Source of the DNA: Rhodococcus koreensis
GTDB taxonomy: Bacteria > Actinomycetota > Actinomycetes > Mycobacteriales > Mycobacteriaceae
Direction: 5' to 3'
DNA length: 64,000 bases
Assembly (NCBI RefSeq): GCF_900105905.1
Contig: NZ_FNSV01000005.1
Coordinates: forward strand, 3,596,001-3,660,000
In this document: piece by piece, positions 1 to 8,056 of the stretch
Position numbering within the stretch: position 1 is the stretch's first letter
How the letters are laid out: each line of letters opens with the position of its first letter
The notes under the pieces: generated by a model
Told to the model about the DNA's origin: nothing
Databases searched by the model: none
Seen by the model: the letters and a program-made list of their open reading frames with translations, nothing else
Program-made: the position numbers and the translations under genes

Positions 1-1238
1 AGGAGGTCGGGCTCCTTGCCCTGCTCACGCATCGCCAGCGCGACGGCGACGGCGTGTTCCTTGATGACCTCGTGCGCGGTCTCCCGGCCCACTCCGGCCC
101 GCACCAGCGCCATCAGGACCTTGGTGGTGGCGAGGAACGGCAGGTACCGGGTGAGTTCCTTCTCGATGACGGCGGGGTAGGCGCCGAATTCGGCGAGCAC
201 CGTCAGGAACGTCTCGATGAGTCCGTCGATCGCGAAGAACGCGTCCGGCAGCGCGACGCGGCGCACCACCGAGCAGAACACGTCACCCTCGTTCCACTGC
301 GCGCCCGCCAGTTCGGCGGCCATCGACGCGTATCCGCGGAGCACGACCTGCAGTCCGTTGACGCGCTCGCAGGAGCGGGTGTTCATCTTGTGCGGCATCG
401 CCGACGACCCGACCTGCCCGGGCTGGAAGCCCTCGGTGACCAGTTCGTGGCCCGCCATCAGGCGGATGGTGTGCGCGAACGACGACGGCCCCGCCGCCAC
501 CTGCACCAGCGCGGACAGCACGTCGTGGTCCAGCGACCGCGGGTACACCTGGCCGACGCTCGTGAACACGTGGGAGAAGCCGAGATGCTCGGCGACCTTC
601 TGCTCCAGCGCCTCCAGCTTGGACGAGTCACCGTCGAGGAGGTCGAGCATGTCCTGCGCGGTGCCCATGGGGCCCTTGATGCCGCGCAGCGGGTAGCGGT
701 CGATCAGCTCGCGCAGCCGGGTGAGCGCGACGAGCAGTTCGTCGGCGGCGGACGCGAACCGCTTGCCCAGGGTGGTGGCCTGCGCCGCGACGTTGTGCGA
801 GCGGCCTGCCATGACGAGGCTGCTGTACTCGGCGGCCCGCTCGGCCAGCCGGGCCGCGACCGCGACACCGTGTGCGTGGACGTGCTCGAGCGACCGCAGG
901 ATTTGCAACTGCTCGACGTTCTCGGTGAGGTCGCGGCTGGTCAGCCCCTTGTGGACCTGCTCGTGGCCGGCGAGGGCGTTGAACTCCTCGATGCGGGCCT
1001 TCACGTCGTGGCGGGTGACGCGCTCGCGGTCGGCGATGGAGTCGAGGTCCACCTGCTCGAGCACGCGTTCGTAGTCGGCGAGCGCCTCGGCCGGCACGTC
1101 GATCCCGAGTTCCGCCTGAGCCCGCAGCACGGCGAGCCACAGCTGACGCTCGAGGACGATCTTGTGCTCGGGCGACCACAACTCGACGAGTTCGGGGCTG
1201 GCGTAACGGTTGGCAAGGACGTTCGGGATGCGGCTCAC
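1..1238 (-). CDS. purB: Adenylosuccinate lyase, 3' end cut by the window edge
   Basis: Cleaves SAICAR and adenylosuccinate, releasing fumarate, in cytosolic purine synthesis. Reading from a GTG start at 1238, the protein begins MSRIPNVLANRYASPELVEL and 412 residues lie in the window; the family usually has about 470, so only the C-terminus is missing. The fumarase/aspartase signature is intact (GSSAMPHKMN at about residue 290), and the early KGLTSRDLTEN segment carries substrate-binding residues. The start is chosen because the known N-terminus of actinobacterial PurB begins at this point and no in-frame ATG precedes it. The TetR gene downstream of it on the map reads the same way and ends 22 bp before this start, so the two may be cotranscribed. 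purD lies 9 kb away. Confidence 0.96.
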   Translation of the reverse strand, partial: MSRIPNVLANRYASPELVELWSPEHKIVLERQLWLAVLRAQAELGIDVPAEALADYERVLEQVDLDSIADRERVTRHDVKARIEEFNALAGHEQVHKGLTSRDLTENVEQLQILRSLEHVHAHGVAVAARLAERAAEYSSLVMAGRSHNVAAQATTLGKRFASAADELLVALTRLRELIDRYPLRGIKGPMGTAQDMLDLLDGDSSKLEALEQKVAEHLGFSHVFTSVGQVYPRSLDHDVLSALVQVAAGPSSFAHTIRLMAGHELVTEGFQPGQVGSSAMPHKMNTRSCERVNGLQVVLRGYASMAAELAGAQWNEGDVFCSVVRRVALPDAFFAIDGLIETFLTVLAEFGAYPAVIEKELTRYLPFLATTKVLMALVRAGVGRETAHEVIKEHAVAVALAMREQGKEPDL

Positions 1239-1260
1239 GAGTCCTCAGTTTACGGCGGCG

Positions 1261-1890
1261 CTACAGCTCGACGTGGTCCGGCCGGTCGAGGGCGGGCGCG
1301 ACGACGTCGACGACGTCGAGCAGCATCGCCCGGGCGAGGGCCCGCAGGTCGGGGTCGTGCTCGCCGAGCGCGGTGACCACGGCTCCGTCGACGACGGCGA
1401 CGAGCCGCCGGAGTTGCTCCTGCCGGACGTCGCGGTCGGAGCGCCGCAGCGCCTCGGTCAGGACGTCGTCCAGTTGCGCGCGCAACCGCAACTGGACTTC
1501 GCGCAGTTCGGGGCGGCGCGCGCAGGCCGTGAACCGCTCGTACCGGGAGATCAGCCTCTCGCGGCAGTCCTCACTGATCAGGGCCGGTCCGACGAGCAGG
1601 TCGAGGAGGAGGTCGACGGTGGACTCGCGGCCGCGGCGCCGGTGCGTCACGTCCTCGACGCGGCCGCGCATGACCGCGAGGTCGCGGTTGCCGTTGCATT
1701 CGACTGCCTTCGCGATCAGGTCGTCCAGCGACTCGAAGTAGTAGGTGGTCGACGCGAGCGGAAGGTCGGCGCGGGTGGCCACCGAGCGGTGCCGGACCGC
1801 GTCGAATCCACCCTCGAGGAGCAGATCGGCGGCAGCCTCGACCAGCGCCTGTCGGCGCCGTTCGCCCTTCGGAGTTGCCGCGGATGACAC
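1261..1890 (-). CDS. TetR-family transcriptional regulator
   Basis: A 209-residue TetR-type repressor. The N-terminal helix-turn-helix spans roughly residues 10-55 (RRQALVEAAADLLLEGGF ... RSVATRADLPLASTTYYF), followed by a helical ligand-binding domain without recognisable signature. The start is the GTG at 1890 (VSSAATPKGE); a TTG one codon earlier is possible, and longer in-frame extensions run antisense through the neighbouring hydrolase and are not credible. It lies head-to-head with the secreted hydrolase at 1990, about 100 bp away, and directly upstream of purB. It may therefore control the hydrolase, but no clear dyad was found in the gap. Ligand unknown. Confidence 0.9.
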   Translation of the reverse strand: MSSAATPKGERRRQALVEAAADLLLEGGFDAVRHRSVATRADLPLASTTYYFESLDDLIAKAVECNGNRDLAVMRGRVEDVTHRRRGRESTVDLLLDLLVGPALISEDCRERLISRYERFTACARRPELREVQLRLRAQLDDVLTEALRRSDRDVRQEQLRRLVAVVDGAVVTALGEHDPDLRALARAMLLDVVDVVAPALDRPDHVEL

Positions 1891-1989
1891 CAATTCATCC
1901 TGCCAGCCGCGGATGCCGCACCAGGGCAGATTGGGCGACAGACCGCGAAGTATGTGGGTGGTGCCGCGCACCGGCGTAGCGTCGGAACG

Positions 1990-3513
1990 ATGCGGGTGTC
2001 GGTGCGGATGCTGGCCCTGGGATGCGCGGCGACGGCGCCGATGGTCCTGGCGTCGGCGTGCGGGTCCGCCGGCGATCCGGCACCCGATCCGGCGGCCGTC
2101 TTCACCGCCGCCGCATGCCCGTCGCCGAACGTCCCCGGACTGCCGCAACTGGACCTCGGCGCCGAGTTCAGCTGCGGCACGTTGACCGTTCCGGAGGACC
2201 GCTCCCGTCCGGACGGACGACGCATCGAACTGGCCGTGACGCGGCTCGGTGCCACGTCCGCGACCCCGCGACCCGACCCTCTCGTCTATCTCACGGGAGG
2301 TCCGGGCGGGCCCGCGCCGGCGAGTGCCGCCGAGGTCGCGCCGCTCGGGCTGAACCGGGATCGCGACGTCCTGTTCCTCGGCCAGCGCGGCACCATGCAT
2401 TCCGACCCCTTCCTGGCATGCCCCGAGATCGACGAGTTCCAGGCGGCGCAGACGGCTCTGAGCCCGCTCGATCCGGCGACCGCACCGCTCGACGTCGAGG
2501 CCACCCGGACCTGCCGCGACCGGGTCACCGGGGGCGGTTACGACCTCGGCGCCTACGACACCGCGGAGAACGCCGCCGACGTCGCGGATCTGCGGGTGGC
2601 GCTCGGCCTCGACGAGTGGAACGTCTACGGCGTCTCGTACGGCACCGACCTCGCACTCACCGTGCTCCGCGACCACCCGGACGGCATCCGCAGCGTGGTG
2701 CTGGACTCGGTCGTGCCGACGCAGAACAACATCATCGAGGGCTTCTGGCCGGGCGCCGCCGCGGGCTACCGAGCACTGTTCGACGCGTGCGCGGCTCAGC
2801 CGGCGTGCGCCGAGGCCTACCCGGGCCTCGAGGACGAATTCACCGCGACCGTGAACCGCCTGGCCGTCGCTCCGCTGACCGTCGACCTGTCCGGCAGACG
2901 CGTCGTGCTCGACGGGTACACGTTCGCGAATCTGGTCATCCAGCAAAGCCTCGCGCCGGGCAACTACGCCGGACTCCCCGCGCTCGTCCACGCGACCGCC
3001 ACCGGCGACGGCGTCCCGGCCGCGACCGCACTGCTCGGCACGGTGACGCCGCCCGGCCTCATCGGCTACGGACTGACGTTCGGGGTGTTCTGCGGTGAGC
3101 AGACGGCGTTCACCGACCGTGGGCAGGTTGCCGCGACCGCGAAGCAGGTGCTCCCGGACTTCCCGGACGCGGTGCTGTCGCTGGTGCCGCAGGCCGCCCG
3201 GATCTTCGACGACTGCGACGTCTGGGACGTGCCCGCGTCCGACGTCCGCGTGCATGAGCCGACGGGAAGCAACGTGCCGACCCTGCTCCTCACCGGATCG
3301 CTCGACGCCGTTACTCCGCCGTCGCAGGCGCGCACCGCTGCCGCCACCCTGTCGCGGTCCGAGGTGCTCGAGTTTCCCGGACTCGGCCACGACGTGCTGC
3401 AGTCCTCGGACTGCGCCCCGGCCGTCACGATCGGCTTCCTCGAGCAGCCGACCGGCGACTACGACACGAGTTGCCTCACGCGAGTGCAGATGCCGGTATT
3501 CACGACCGGGTGA
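1990..3513 (+). CDS. Secreted alpha/beta hydrolase, TAP-like (tripeptidyl-aminopeptidase family)
   Basis: A 507-residue exported serine hydrolase. The N-terminus (MRVSVRMLALGCAATAPMVL, then ASACGS) is a signal peptide with an imperfect lipobox, so a lipoprotein is possible. The alpha/beta-hydrolase core has an oxyanion-region YLTGGPGGPA at about residue 100 and the nucleophile elbow GVSYGTDLAL at about residue 220. A C-terminal TAP-like domain contains LLLTGSLDAVTPPSQ (acid residue) and LGHDVLQSSDC (histidine). Relatives in Streptomyces and mycobacteria cleave peptides or esters; the substrate here is not known. The ATG at 1990 is chosen because it gives a complete signal peptide. The 3' end overlaps the convergent DUF998 gene by 14 bp. 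Confidence 0.88.
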   Translation: MRVSVRMLALGCAATAPMVLASACGSAGDPAPDPAAVFTAAACPSPNVPGLPQLDLGAEFSCGTLTVPEDRSRPDGRRIELAVTRLGATSATPRPDPLVYLTGGPGGPAPASAAEVAPLGLNRDRDVLFLGQRGTMHSDPFLACPEIDEFQAAQTALSPLDPATAPLDVEATRTCRDRVTGGGYDLGAYDTAENAADVADLRVALGLDEWNVYGVSYGTDLALTVLRDHPDGIRSVVLDSVVPTQNNIIEGFWPGAAAGYRALFDACAAQPACAEAYPGLEDEFTATVNRLAVAPLTVDLSGRRVVLDGYTFANLVIQQSLAPGNYAGLPALVHATATGDGVPAATALLGTVTPPGLIGYGLTFGVFCGEQTAFTDRGQVAATAKQVLPDFPDAVLSLVPQAARIFDDCDVWDVPASDVRVHEPTGSNVPTLLLTGSLDAVTPPSQARTAAATLSRSEVLEFPGLGHDVLQSSDCAPAVTIGFLEQPTGDYDTSCLTRVQMPVFTTG

Positions 3514-4186
3514 GAGCCGGAGGCCGGCAGGCGAGGCGACGGAGCCGCAGCGCGATCGCCACCAGCGCCGGGAACGTGACGGCGAGAACTGTCATGCGCT
3601 GGAGGAGCCCGGCGACCTCGTGCAACGGTGCGCCGCCCGGCATCGCGAACCGGCCGAGCAACACGAAACAGCCCAGACCGAGAATTCCGGCGACCCCGAC
3701 GTACCGCGCCAGGCCGCGCCACCGCGGATCGGCGGCGAACCGGTGCGACAGCACCACCAGGGCGAGGGCGCTGCACGAGAAGAACGTGACCCCCGCGATC
3801 ACGTGGTGGCCCGGGTCGTAGGGCTCCCCTGCCGGATCTTCGCGCAACGGAAACACTGCGGCGAGTATCAGCCCCACCGCCGCCACGCCGAGCAGAGCGG
3901 GCCCTGCCCAGCCGTACCGCGTTTTCGCGATGCCGCGATGGAGTCCGATCGCGAAGATCGTCAGCAGCACGGCGAAGGCCACGAAATTCAGCTGTTGGAT
4001 CCATCCGCGTGGGTCCGCCTCGAGAGCACTGATCGGGTCGGCGATCCGGCTGTAGTCGCCTTGGCGAAATGCCTCCTGGACGAAAAATCCCGCGGTGAAC
4101 AACACCGGGCCCGCGACGCCCGCGCGGGCCGCCCACCGCTGGAAGTCGGGGCGTGACACGCGAACTGACGTGGTGACCATGACCAC
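3500..4186 (-). CDS. DUF998-family membrane protein
   Basis: A 228-residue integral membrane protein with about six hydrophobic segments (for example GVAGPVLFTAGFFVQEAF, LNFVAFAVLLTIFAIGL, ALLGVAAVGLILAAVF and YVGVAGILGLGCFVLLGRF). Between segments it carries the PLREDPAGEPYDPGHHVIAG loop typical of DUF998 proteins. The biochemical function of the family is unknown. It converges on the TAP-like hydrolase with overlapping 3' ends and is followed upstream by 86 bp of non-coding sequence. The start at 4186 (MVMVTTSVRV) has an alternative two codons inside. Confidence 0.85.
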   Translation of the reverse strand: MVMVTTSVRVSRPDFQRWAARAGVAGPVLFTAGFFVQEAFRQGDYSRIADPISALEADPRGWIQQLNFVAFAVLLTIFAIGLHRGIAKTRYGWAGPALLGVAAVGLILAAVFPLREDPAGEPYDPGHHVIAGVTFFSCSALALVVLSHRFAADPRWRGLARYVGVAGILGLGCFVLLGRFAMPGGAPLHEVAGLLQRMTVLAVTFPALVAIALRLRRLACRPPALTRS

Positions 4187-4272
4187 GACGCTAGGGCGAC
4201 GTCACCGTCCGGGCATCGGGTAACTTACCCATCTTCCCGAGACGATCATCTGAGTCGTTCTACCCACTACGG

Positions 4273-4866
4273 TCAGTTGTCGGGGAGGACGGCCCCGGTC
4301 GCCTCGTCGACGTTGACGTCGTAGTCCCAGCCCTTGGCGTCGCGGATGTGAATGTGCCACACCGGCTTACCGTCCCGCTGCTGCTGCTCCGAATTCGCGA
4401 CCGTGCCGCCCGGGACCGTTGCCAGGGCGATCTGCTCCGCCTGCTGCTGGGTCACCGCGCCGGCGGGCGGTGCGGGTGCGGCCGCCGTGGTGGTCTGCCC
4501 GTCCTGGCTGTCGGACACCACGGTGCCGGTCGCCGCGTCGACGTTCACGTCGTAGTCGTAGCCCCGTGTGTCGCGGATGTGGACGTGCCACACCGGCTTA
4601 CCGTCCCGCTGCTGCTGCTCCGAGTTCACGACCGTGCCGCCCGGGACCGTCGCGACAGCGGTCTGCTCCGCCTGTTCCTTGGTGACCGCCGCGGCCCCTG
4701 CCGCGCTCGTGGCGGTCGGCGACGTCATCGCAGCGGAGGCCGACGCCGTGGCACTGGCGGAGGTCGACGGGGTGTCACCGCTGTCGGAACCGCATCCGCC
4801 CAGCAGCAGCGCGGAGGCCGCGACTACCGGGATCAGGCTCGCACAGCGCACAATTCTGCTGGTCAT
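4273..4866 (-). CDS. Lipoprotein with two tandem PepSY-like domains
   Basis: A 197-residue exported lipoprotein. MTSRIVRCASLIPVVAASAL leads to the lipobox LLGGC, followed by a Ser/Thr/Ala-rich linker and two near-identical PepSY-type repeats of 77 residues (period 231 bp). Each repeat contains EQAEQ...ATVPGGTV, SEQQQRDGKPVWH and DYDVNVD.ATG. PepSY domains are often found in secreted inhibitors or sensors of extracytoplasmic proteases; the partner is unknown. The ATG at 4866 is chosen over one ten codons earlier because a GAGGAG ribosome site sits just upstream and the signal peptide then starts correctly. The repeats are also very similar as DNA, which indicates a recent duplication. Confidence 0.88.
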   Translation of the reverse strand: MTSRIVRCASLIPVVAASALLLGGCGSDSGDTPSTSASATASASAAMTSPTATSAAGAAAVTKEQAEQTAVATVPGGTVVNSEQQQRDGKPVWHVHIRDTRGYDYDVNVDAATGTVVSDSQDGQTTTAAAPAPPAGAVTQQQAEQIALATVPGGTVANSEQQQRDGKPVWHIHIRDAKGWDYDVNVDEATGAVLPDN

Positions 4867-4971
4867 CGTGGCTCCTCGATCGCTCGACGGCGTCAAACCT
4901 GCCTGTCAGAATACGGGAGCCACAACCGACCTCGCGGTAGTTTTCGCCAGTTCTCGGCCCGAGTCAGACCC

Positions 4972-5391
4972 TCACCACGCCCGACAAGACCCCCGCCCGA
5001 AGCTGCGACGGGCGAGCACGAGCCACACGATGGGCAGGAAGACGAGCGGGGGGACGCGGACCAACGCGACCCACAGGATCGCGGCGAGGATGGCCACCAC
5101 GAACACGAGTACCCGCAGCGCCGCCGCCTCCCGCCCGGGGTCGCGTCGCACGCGCACCCGTTCGGGTTCGGGCGTGAAGCGCTGCTTGTCCGGAAGATCC
5201 GCGAACAGCGGCACGAGGTCGCCGGCGGTCTTGGCGAGGTACGCCGCCCGCACCCGGGCGTCGAACTCGTCGGTCTCGAGCCGTCCGGCTGCGAAATGTT
5301 CGGCGAGTGCCGCCGCTGCTTGCTCCCGCTCCACGGTCCCGATGCGGACTCCGCCAGGAAGGGGTGGCTGTGGATGACTGATGTCGCTCAT
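4972..5391 (-). CDS. DUF1707 (SHOCT-like) membrane protein
   Basis: A 139-residue protein. Residues 15-70 match the DUF1707 pattern common in actinobacteria (GTVEREQAAAALAEHFAAGRL, then DEFDARV..AYLAKTAGDL and LFADLPD). A double hydrophobic stretch follows (LRVLVFVVAILAAILWVALV, PPLVFLPIVWLVLA), so it is probably anchored in the cytoplasmic membrane with a cytosolic N-terminus. No biochemical role is established for the family. It stands alone between the PepSY lipoprotein and the PLDc_N gene, all on the minus strand with gaps of about 50-100 bp. Confidence 0.85.
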   Translation of the reverse strand: MSDISHPQPPLPGGVRIGTVEREQAAAALAEHFAAGRLETDEFDARVRAAYLAKTAGDLVPLFADLPDKQRFTPEPERVRVRRDPGREAAALRVLVFVVAILAAILWVALVRVPPLVFLPIVWLVLARRSFGRGSCRAW

Positions 5392-5447
5392 GTCGTCGCC
5401 TCGCGCCTGGTTTGTAACACTGTAATCCTAGCCACAGTGTAGGCCTT

Positions 5448-5735
5448 CTATTCCTGGTCGCGCCCGTGGAAACCTTGCCGGCGCTGTTCCTCCGCGCGTT
5501 CCCGGCACCGCCGCACGAACTCGGCTTCCTCCGGATCGGCGGGCAGCCGATCGCGCGGAATCTTCTGCGGCCGCCCGGCCACGAGCCACAGCACCGAGCC
5601 GACGAGCGGAAGCAGCAGCACGATCACCAGCCACCCCTCCTTCGAGAGGTTCCGGAACTGGTCGTCGTCGGTGGTGACGGCGTCGGCGAAGCACAGGACC
5701 CACAACACGAATGCGAGCAACGCGACGTACAGCAT
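5448..5735 (-). CDS. Small PLDc_N-type membrane protein
   Basis: A 95-residue protein with two transmembrane helices: MLYVALLAFVLWVLCFADAV and WLVIVLLLPLVGSVLWLVAG. These are followed by the family motif GRPQKIPRDRLPADPEEAEF and a charged tail, as in the PLDc_N family of small actinobacterial membrane proteins. The ATG at 5735 is preferred because it puts the first helix at the N-terminus and has a GGAG site 6 bp upstream; a longer in-frame extension adds only Arg/Cys-rich sequence. Function unknown. Confidence 0.82.
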   Translation of the reverse strand: MLYVALLAFVLWVLCFADAVTTDDDQFRNLSKEGWLVIVLLLPLVGSVLWLVAGRPQKIPRDRLPADPEEAEFVRRCRERAEEQRRQGFHGRDQE

Positions 5736-5826
5736 CGTCGTTCTCCTTGCCTGGCGCGCCCGAACACGCGGTGCGCCCAAGTCCATCGAACAACTGCTGC
5801 GGCATCGCCGCAAGAGCGAACCGCGG

Positions 5827-6993
5827 CTACAGCCAGCGGCCCAGTCGCACCAGGGATTCCCGGACCTCGGCCGTGGACCCGGCGAACGACAGCCGGACGG
5901 TCTTGTCTCCGTGGACGGTGTCGAAATCGATGCCGGGGGCCAGCGCCAGACCGGTGTCCTGCAGCAGCCGCGAGCACCATTCCGTCGACGTCGCGCCGTG
6001 GGATCCGCCGAGCAGGTGCCCGATGTCGGCGTAGACGTAGAACGCCCCGTCGGCGGGTGCCAGGTCGGTGATGCCCAGCTCGGGAAGTCCGGTGAGCAGC
6101 AACTCCCGGTTGACGGCGTAGCGCTGGACGTGGCCGTCGAGTTCGGCCCTCGATTCCTCGGTGAACGCCGCGATCGCCGCGTACTGGGAGATGGCGGGCG
6201 GGCACACCGTCATGTTCGACGCCAGCCGCTGCAACGGCCGGCGCAGCCCCTCGGGGACCAGCATCCAGCCCAGCCGCCAGCCCGTCATCGAGAAGTACTT
6301 GGACACCGAGCCGACGACGACGGATTCGCGGGACGTCTCCCACGAGCTGGTCATCGCCTGATCGCCGTATCCGATGCCGTGGTAGATCTCGTCGGAGATC
6401 AGCAGCGTCCCGTGGGCGTCGCACCAGCGGGCGAGGGCGGCCAGTTCGCCGGGGTCGATGACGGTGCCGGTGGGGTTGGCGGGGCTCGCGACGATCAGTC
6501 CGGCGGGCGGCTCGGGCAGGGCGTCGAGCATCGCGACCGTCGGCTGGAACCGGGTGTCGGCTCCGCAGTCGATCTCGATGACGTTGCAGCCGAGGGCGGC
6601 GAGCGTGTTCCGGTAGGCCGGGTAGCCGGGGCGGGCCACCACGACGGTGTCGCCGACGTCGAAGGCGGCGAGGAACAGCAGCGTGAATGCGCCGGAGGAA
6701 CCGGTGGTCACGACGACGTCCTCGGCGTCGACGTCGATCCCGGACTTGCCGGCGTGATATCCGGCGATCGCCTCCCGCAGCGGCAGGATCCCGAACGTCT
6801 CGGTGTAGCCGAGCAGGTGCCCGTCGAGCACTTCCCGCGTCGCGCGGAGCACCGGCTGCGGCGCGGGCGTGGACGGCTGCCCGGCCGCGAGGGTCAGCAC
6901 GTCGCCGTGGGTGCGCTGACGTTCGGTGGCGGCCTTCCACACGTCCATCACGTGGAAGGTCTGGATGTTGGACCGCTGGGATTCGGGACGCAC
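5827..6993 (-). CDS. Class I/II PLP-dependent aminotransferase
   Basis: A 388-residue fold-type I aminotransferase. Conserved elements are GYTETFGILPLREAIAGYH (residues 60-80), SPANPTGTV, SDEIYHGI with the PLP-ring Asp and Tyr, SVSKYFSMTGWRLGW with the Schiff-base lysine at about residue 230, and the carboxylate-binding arginine in KTVRLSFAGS near the C-terminus. It resembles aspartate/valine-pyruvate-type aminotransferases of actinobacteria; the donor amino acid cannot be deduced. It is 23 bp from the LysR gene and reads the same way, so they may form one transcript. Confidence 0.9.
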   Translation of the reverse strand: MRPESQRSNIQTFHVMDVWKAATERQRTHGDVLTLAAGQPSTPAPQPVLRATREVLDGHLLGYTETFGILPLREAIAGYHAGKSGIDVDAEDVVVTTGSSGAFTLLFLAAFDVGDTVVVARPGYPAYRNTLAALGCNVIEIDCGADTRFQPTVAMLDALPEPPAGLIVASPANPTGTVIDPGELAALARWCDAHGTLLISDEIYHGIGYGDQAMTSSWETSRESVVVGSVSKYFSMTGWRLGWMLVPEGLRRPLQRLASNMTVCPPAISQYAAIAAFTEESRAELDGHVQRYAVNRELLLTGLPELGITDLAPADGAFYVYADIGHLLGGSHGATSTEWCSRLLQDTGLALAPGIDFDTVHGDKTVRLSFAGSTAEVRESLVRLGRWL

Positions 6994-7016
6994 CCCATGA
7001 CGCTAGCGTGACGCGC

Positions 7017-7907
7017 TCACTCCCCCGCCAACGCGTCCCGCTGCGATTCCACCGTCTCCCGGATCGCCCCCACCACCGCCGCGACCTCCGGTCGTCGCAG
7101 CGACTCGGGCCGCGCCACGAGCCAGTACGCCAGCGTGGCCTCGACCTGCCCGGGCAGCACCCGCACGAGGTCGTCGTGGCGGTCGGCCATGAAGCACGGC
7201 AGCAGCCCGATCCCAGCCGACGCCCGGGTGGCCTCGACGTGCACGAACACATTGGTGGACGTCACCGATTCGCGCATCGAGACGGTGAGGCGGCGCGCCA
7301 GGTCGAGTTCGTCGACCTGCAGCATCGAGTCGATGAAGTAGACGAGTGAATGATCGGCCAGATCATTCACTCGCGTCGGGGTGCCGTGTTCGGACAGATA
7401 CGACCGCGCGCCGTACAGGCCGAGGGTGTAGTCGGCCAGCCACAGCGCCTCCGCCCGGTGCACCTGCGGTTTGCCCACGACGATCTCGATGTCGAGTCCC
7501 GAGCGATGCTGCGAGGCCCGGCGGGTGATCGCGACGATCTCCACGGACACGTCGGGGTGCCTGCTGCGGATCAGCGCGCCTGCGGGCGCCGCGATGTAGG
7601 CGCTGAACCCGTCGGTCGCCGACACCCGGACCACTCCCTTCAGGTGGTCGGCGCCGCCGGGTTCGGCGACGAGTCCGTGGACGGCGGCCTCCACGCGTTC
7701 GGCCGCGGTCAGCGCCTGCCGCCCGAGGTCGGTGAGTTCCCATCCGCCCGCGGCCTTCACGAGCACCCGGCCGCCGAGGCTTTTCTCCAGACTCGCGATC
7801 CGACGCGAGATGGTCGTGTGGTTGACACCCAGGTCGTCGGCGGCGGTATTGAAGCGGCCGGTCCGCCCCACTGCCAGCAGAACGAGGAGGTCGTCGGGGC
7901 TGGGCAT
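7017..7907 (-). CDS. LysR-type transcriptional regulator
   Basis: A 296-residue LysR protein. Its winged helix-turn-helix (FNTAADDLGVNHTTISRRIA) is at residues 18-40, followed by LEKSLGGRVLVKAAGGWELT and a C-terminal substrate-binding domain that senses an unknown inducer. The ATG at 7907 gives the canonical LysR N-terminus (MPSPDDLLVLLAVGRTGRF); in-frame codons upstream run through the intergenic dyad. It is divergent from the MHS transporter/3-hydroxybutyrate dehydrogenase operon and almost certainly controls it through the 150-bp shared region, where a spaced inverted repeat lies. Confidence 0.92.
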   Translation of the reverse strand: MPSPDDLLVLLAVGRTGRFNTAADDLGVNHTTISRRIASLEKSLGGRVLVKAAGGWELTDLGRQALTAAERVEAAVHGLVAEPGGADHLKGVVRVSATDGFSAYIAAPAGALIRSRHPDVSVEIVAITRRASQHRSGLDIEIVVGKPQVHRAEALWLADYTLGLYGARSYLSEHGTPTRVNDLADHSLVYFIDSMLQVDELDLARRLTVSMRESVTSTNVFVHVEATRASAGIGLLPCFMADRHDDLVRVLPGQVEATLAYWLVARPESLRRPEVAAVVGAIRETVESQRDALAGE

Positions 7908-7929
7908 GGCTGTTCCGGACGTCACTTCT

Positions 7930-7983
7930 GCATATTTGCACATGCGGGTTGCAGGTTGCGTCATTGTGTGCGCACAAATATGC
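7930..7983. promoter_or_regulatory. Candidate LysR operator between LysR gene and transporter operon
   Basis: A 9-bp inverted repeat, GCATATTTG at 7930-7938 and CAAATATGC at 7975-7983, is separated by 36 bp in the divergent promoter region. The two arms are AT-rich in an otherwise GC-rich region, and each also fits the T-N11-A spacing preferred by LysR proteins. Function is inferred from location only. Confidence 0.5.
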
Positions 7984-8056
7984 ATCAATACTCGGCAGGA
8001 CCAATGAACTGTGCCCCCAGTCACAACAGGGTGCGGAGTGTGAAGAGGAGCGACAG

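Noticed and set aside
54..1376. Long open frame on the plus strand opposite purB
   Set aside because: High-GC shadow frame, rich in Arg/His/Gly, no domain; purB on the minus strand has clear motifs throughout.
1261..3390. 709-codon form of the TetR gene
   Set aside because: Its first 500 codons are antisense to the TAP-like hydrolase; the TetR helix-turn-helix starts about 30 nt after GTG 1890.
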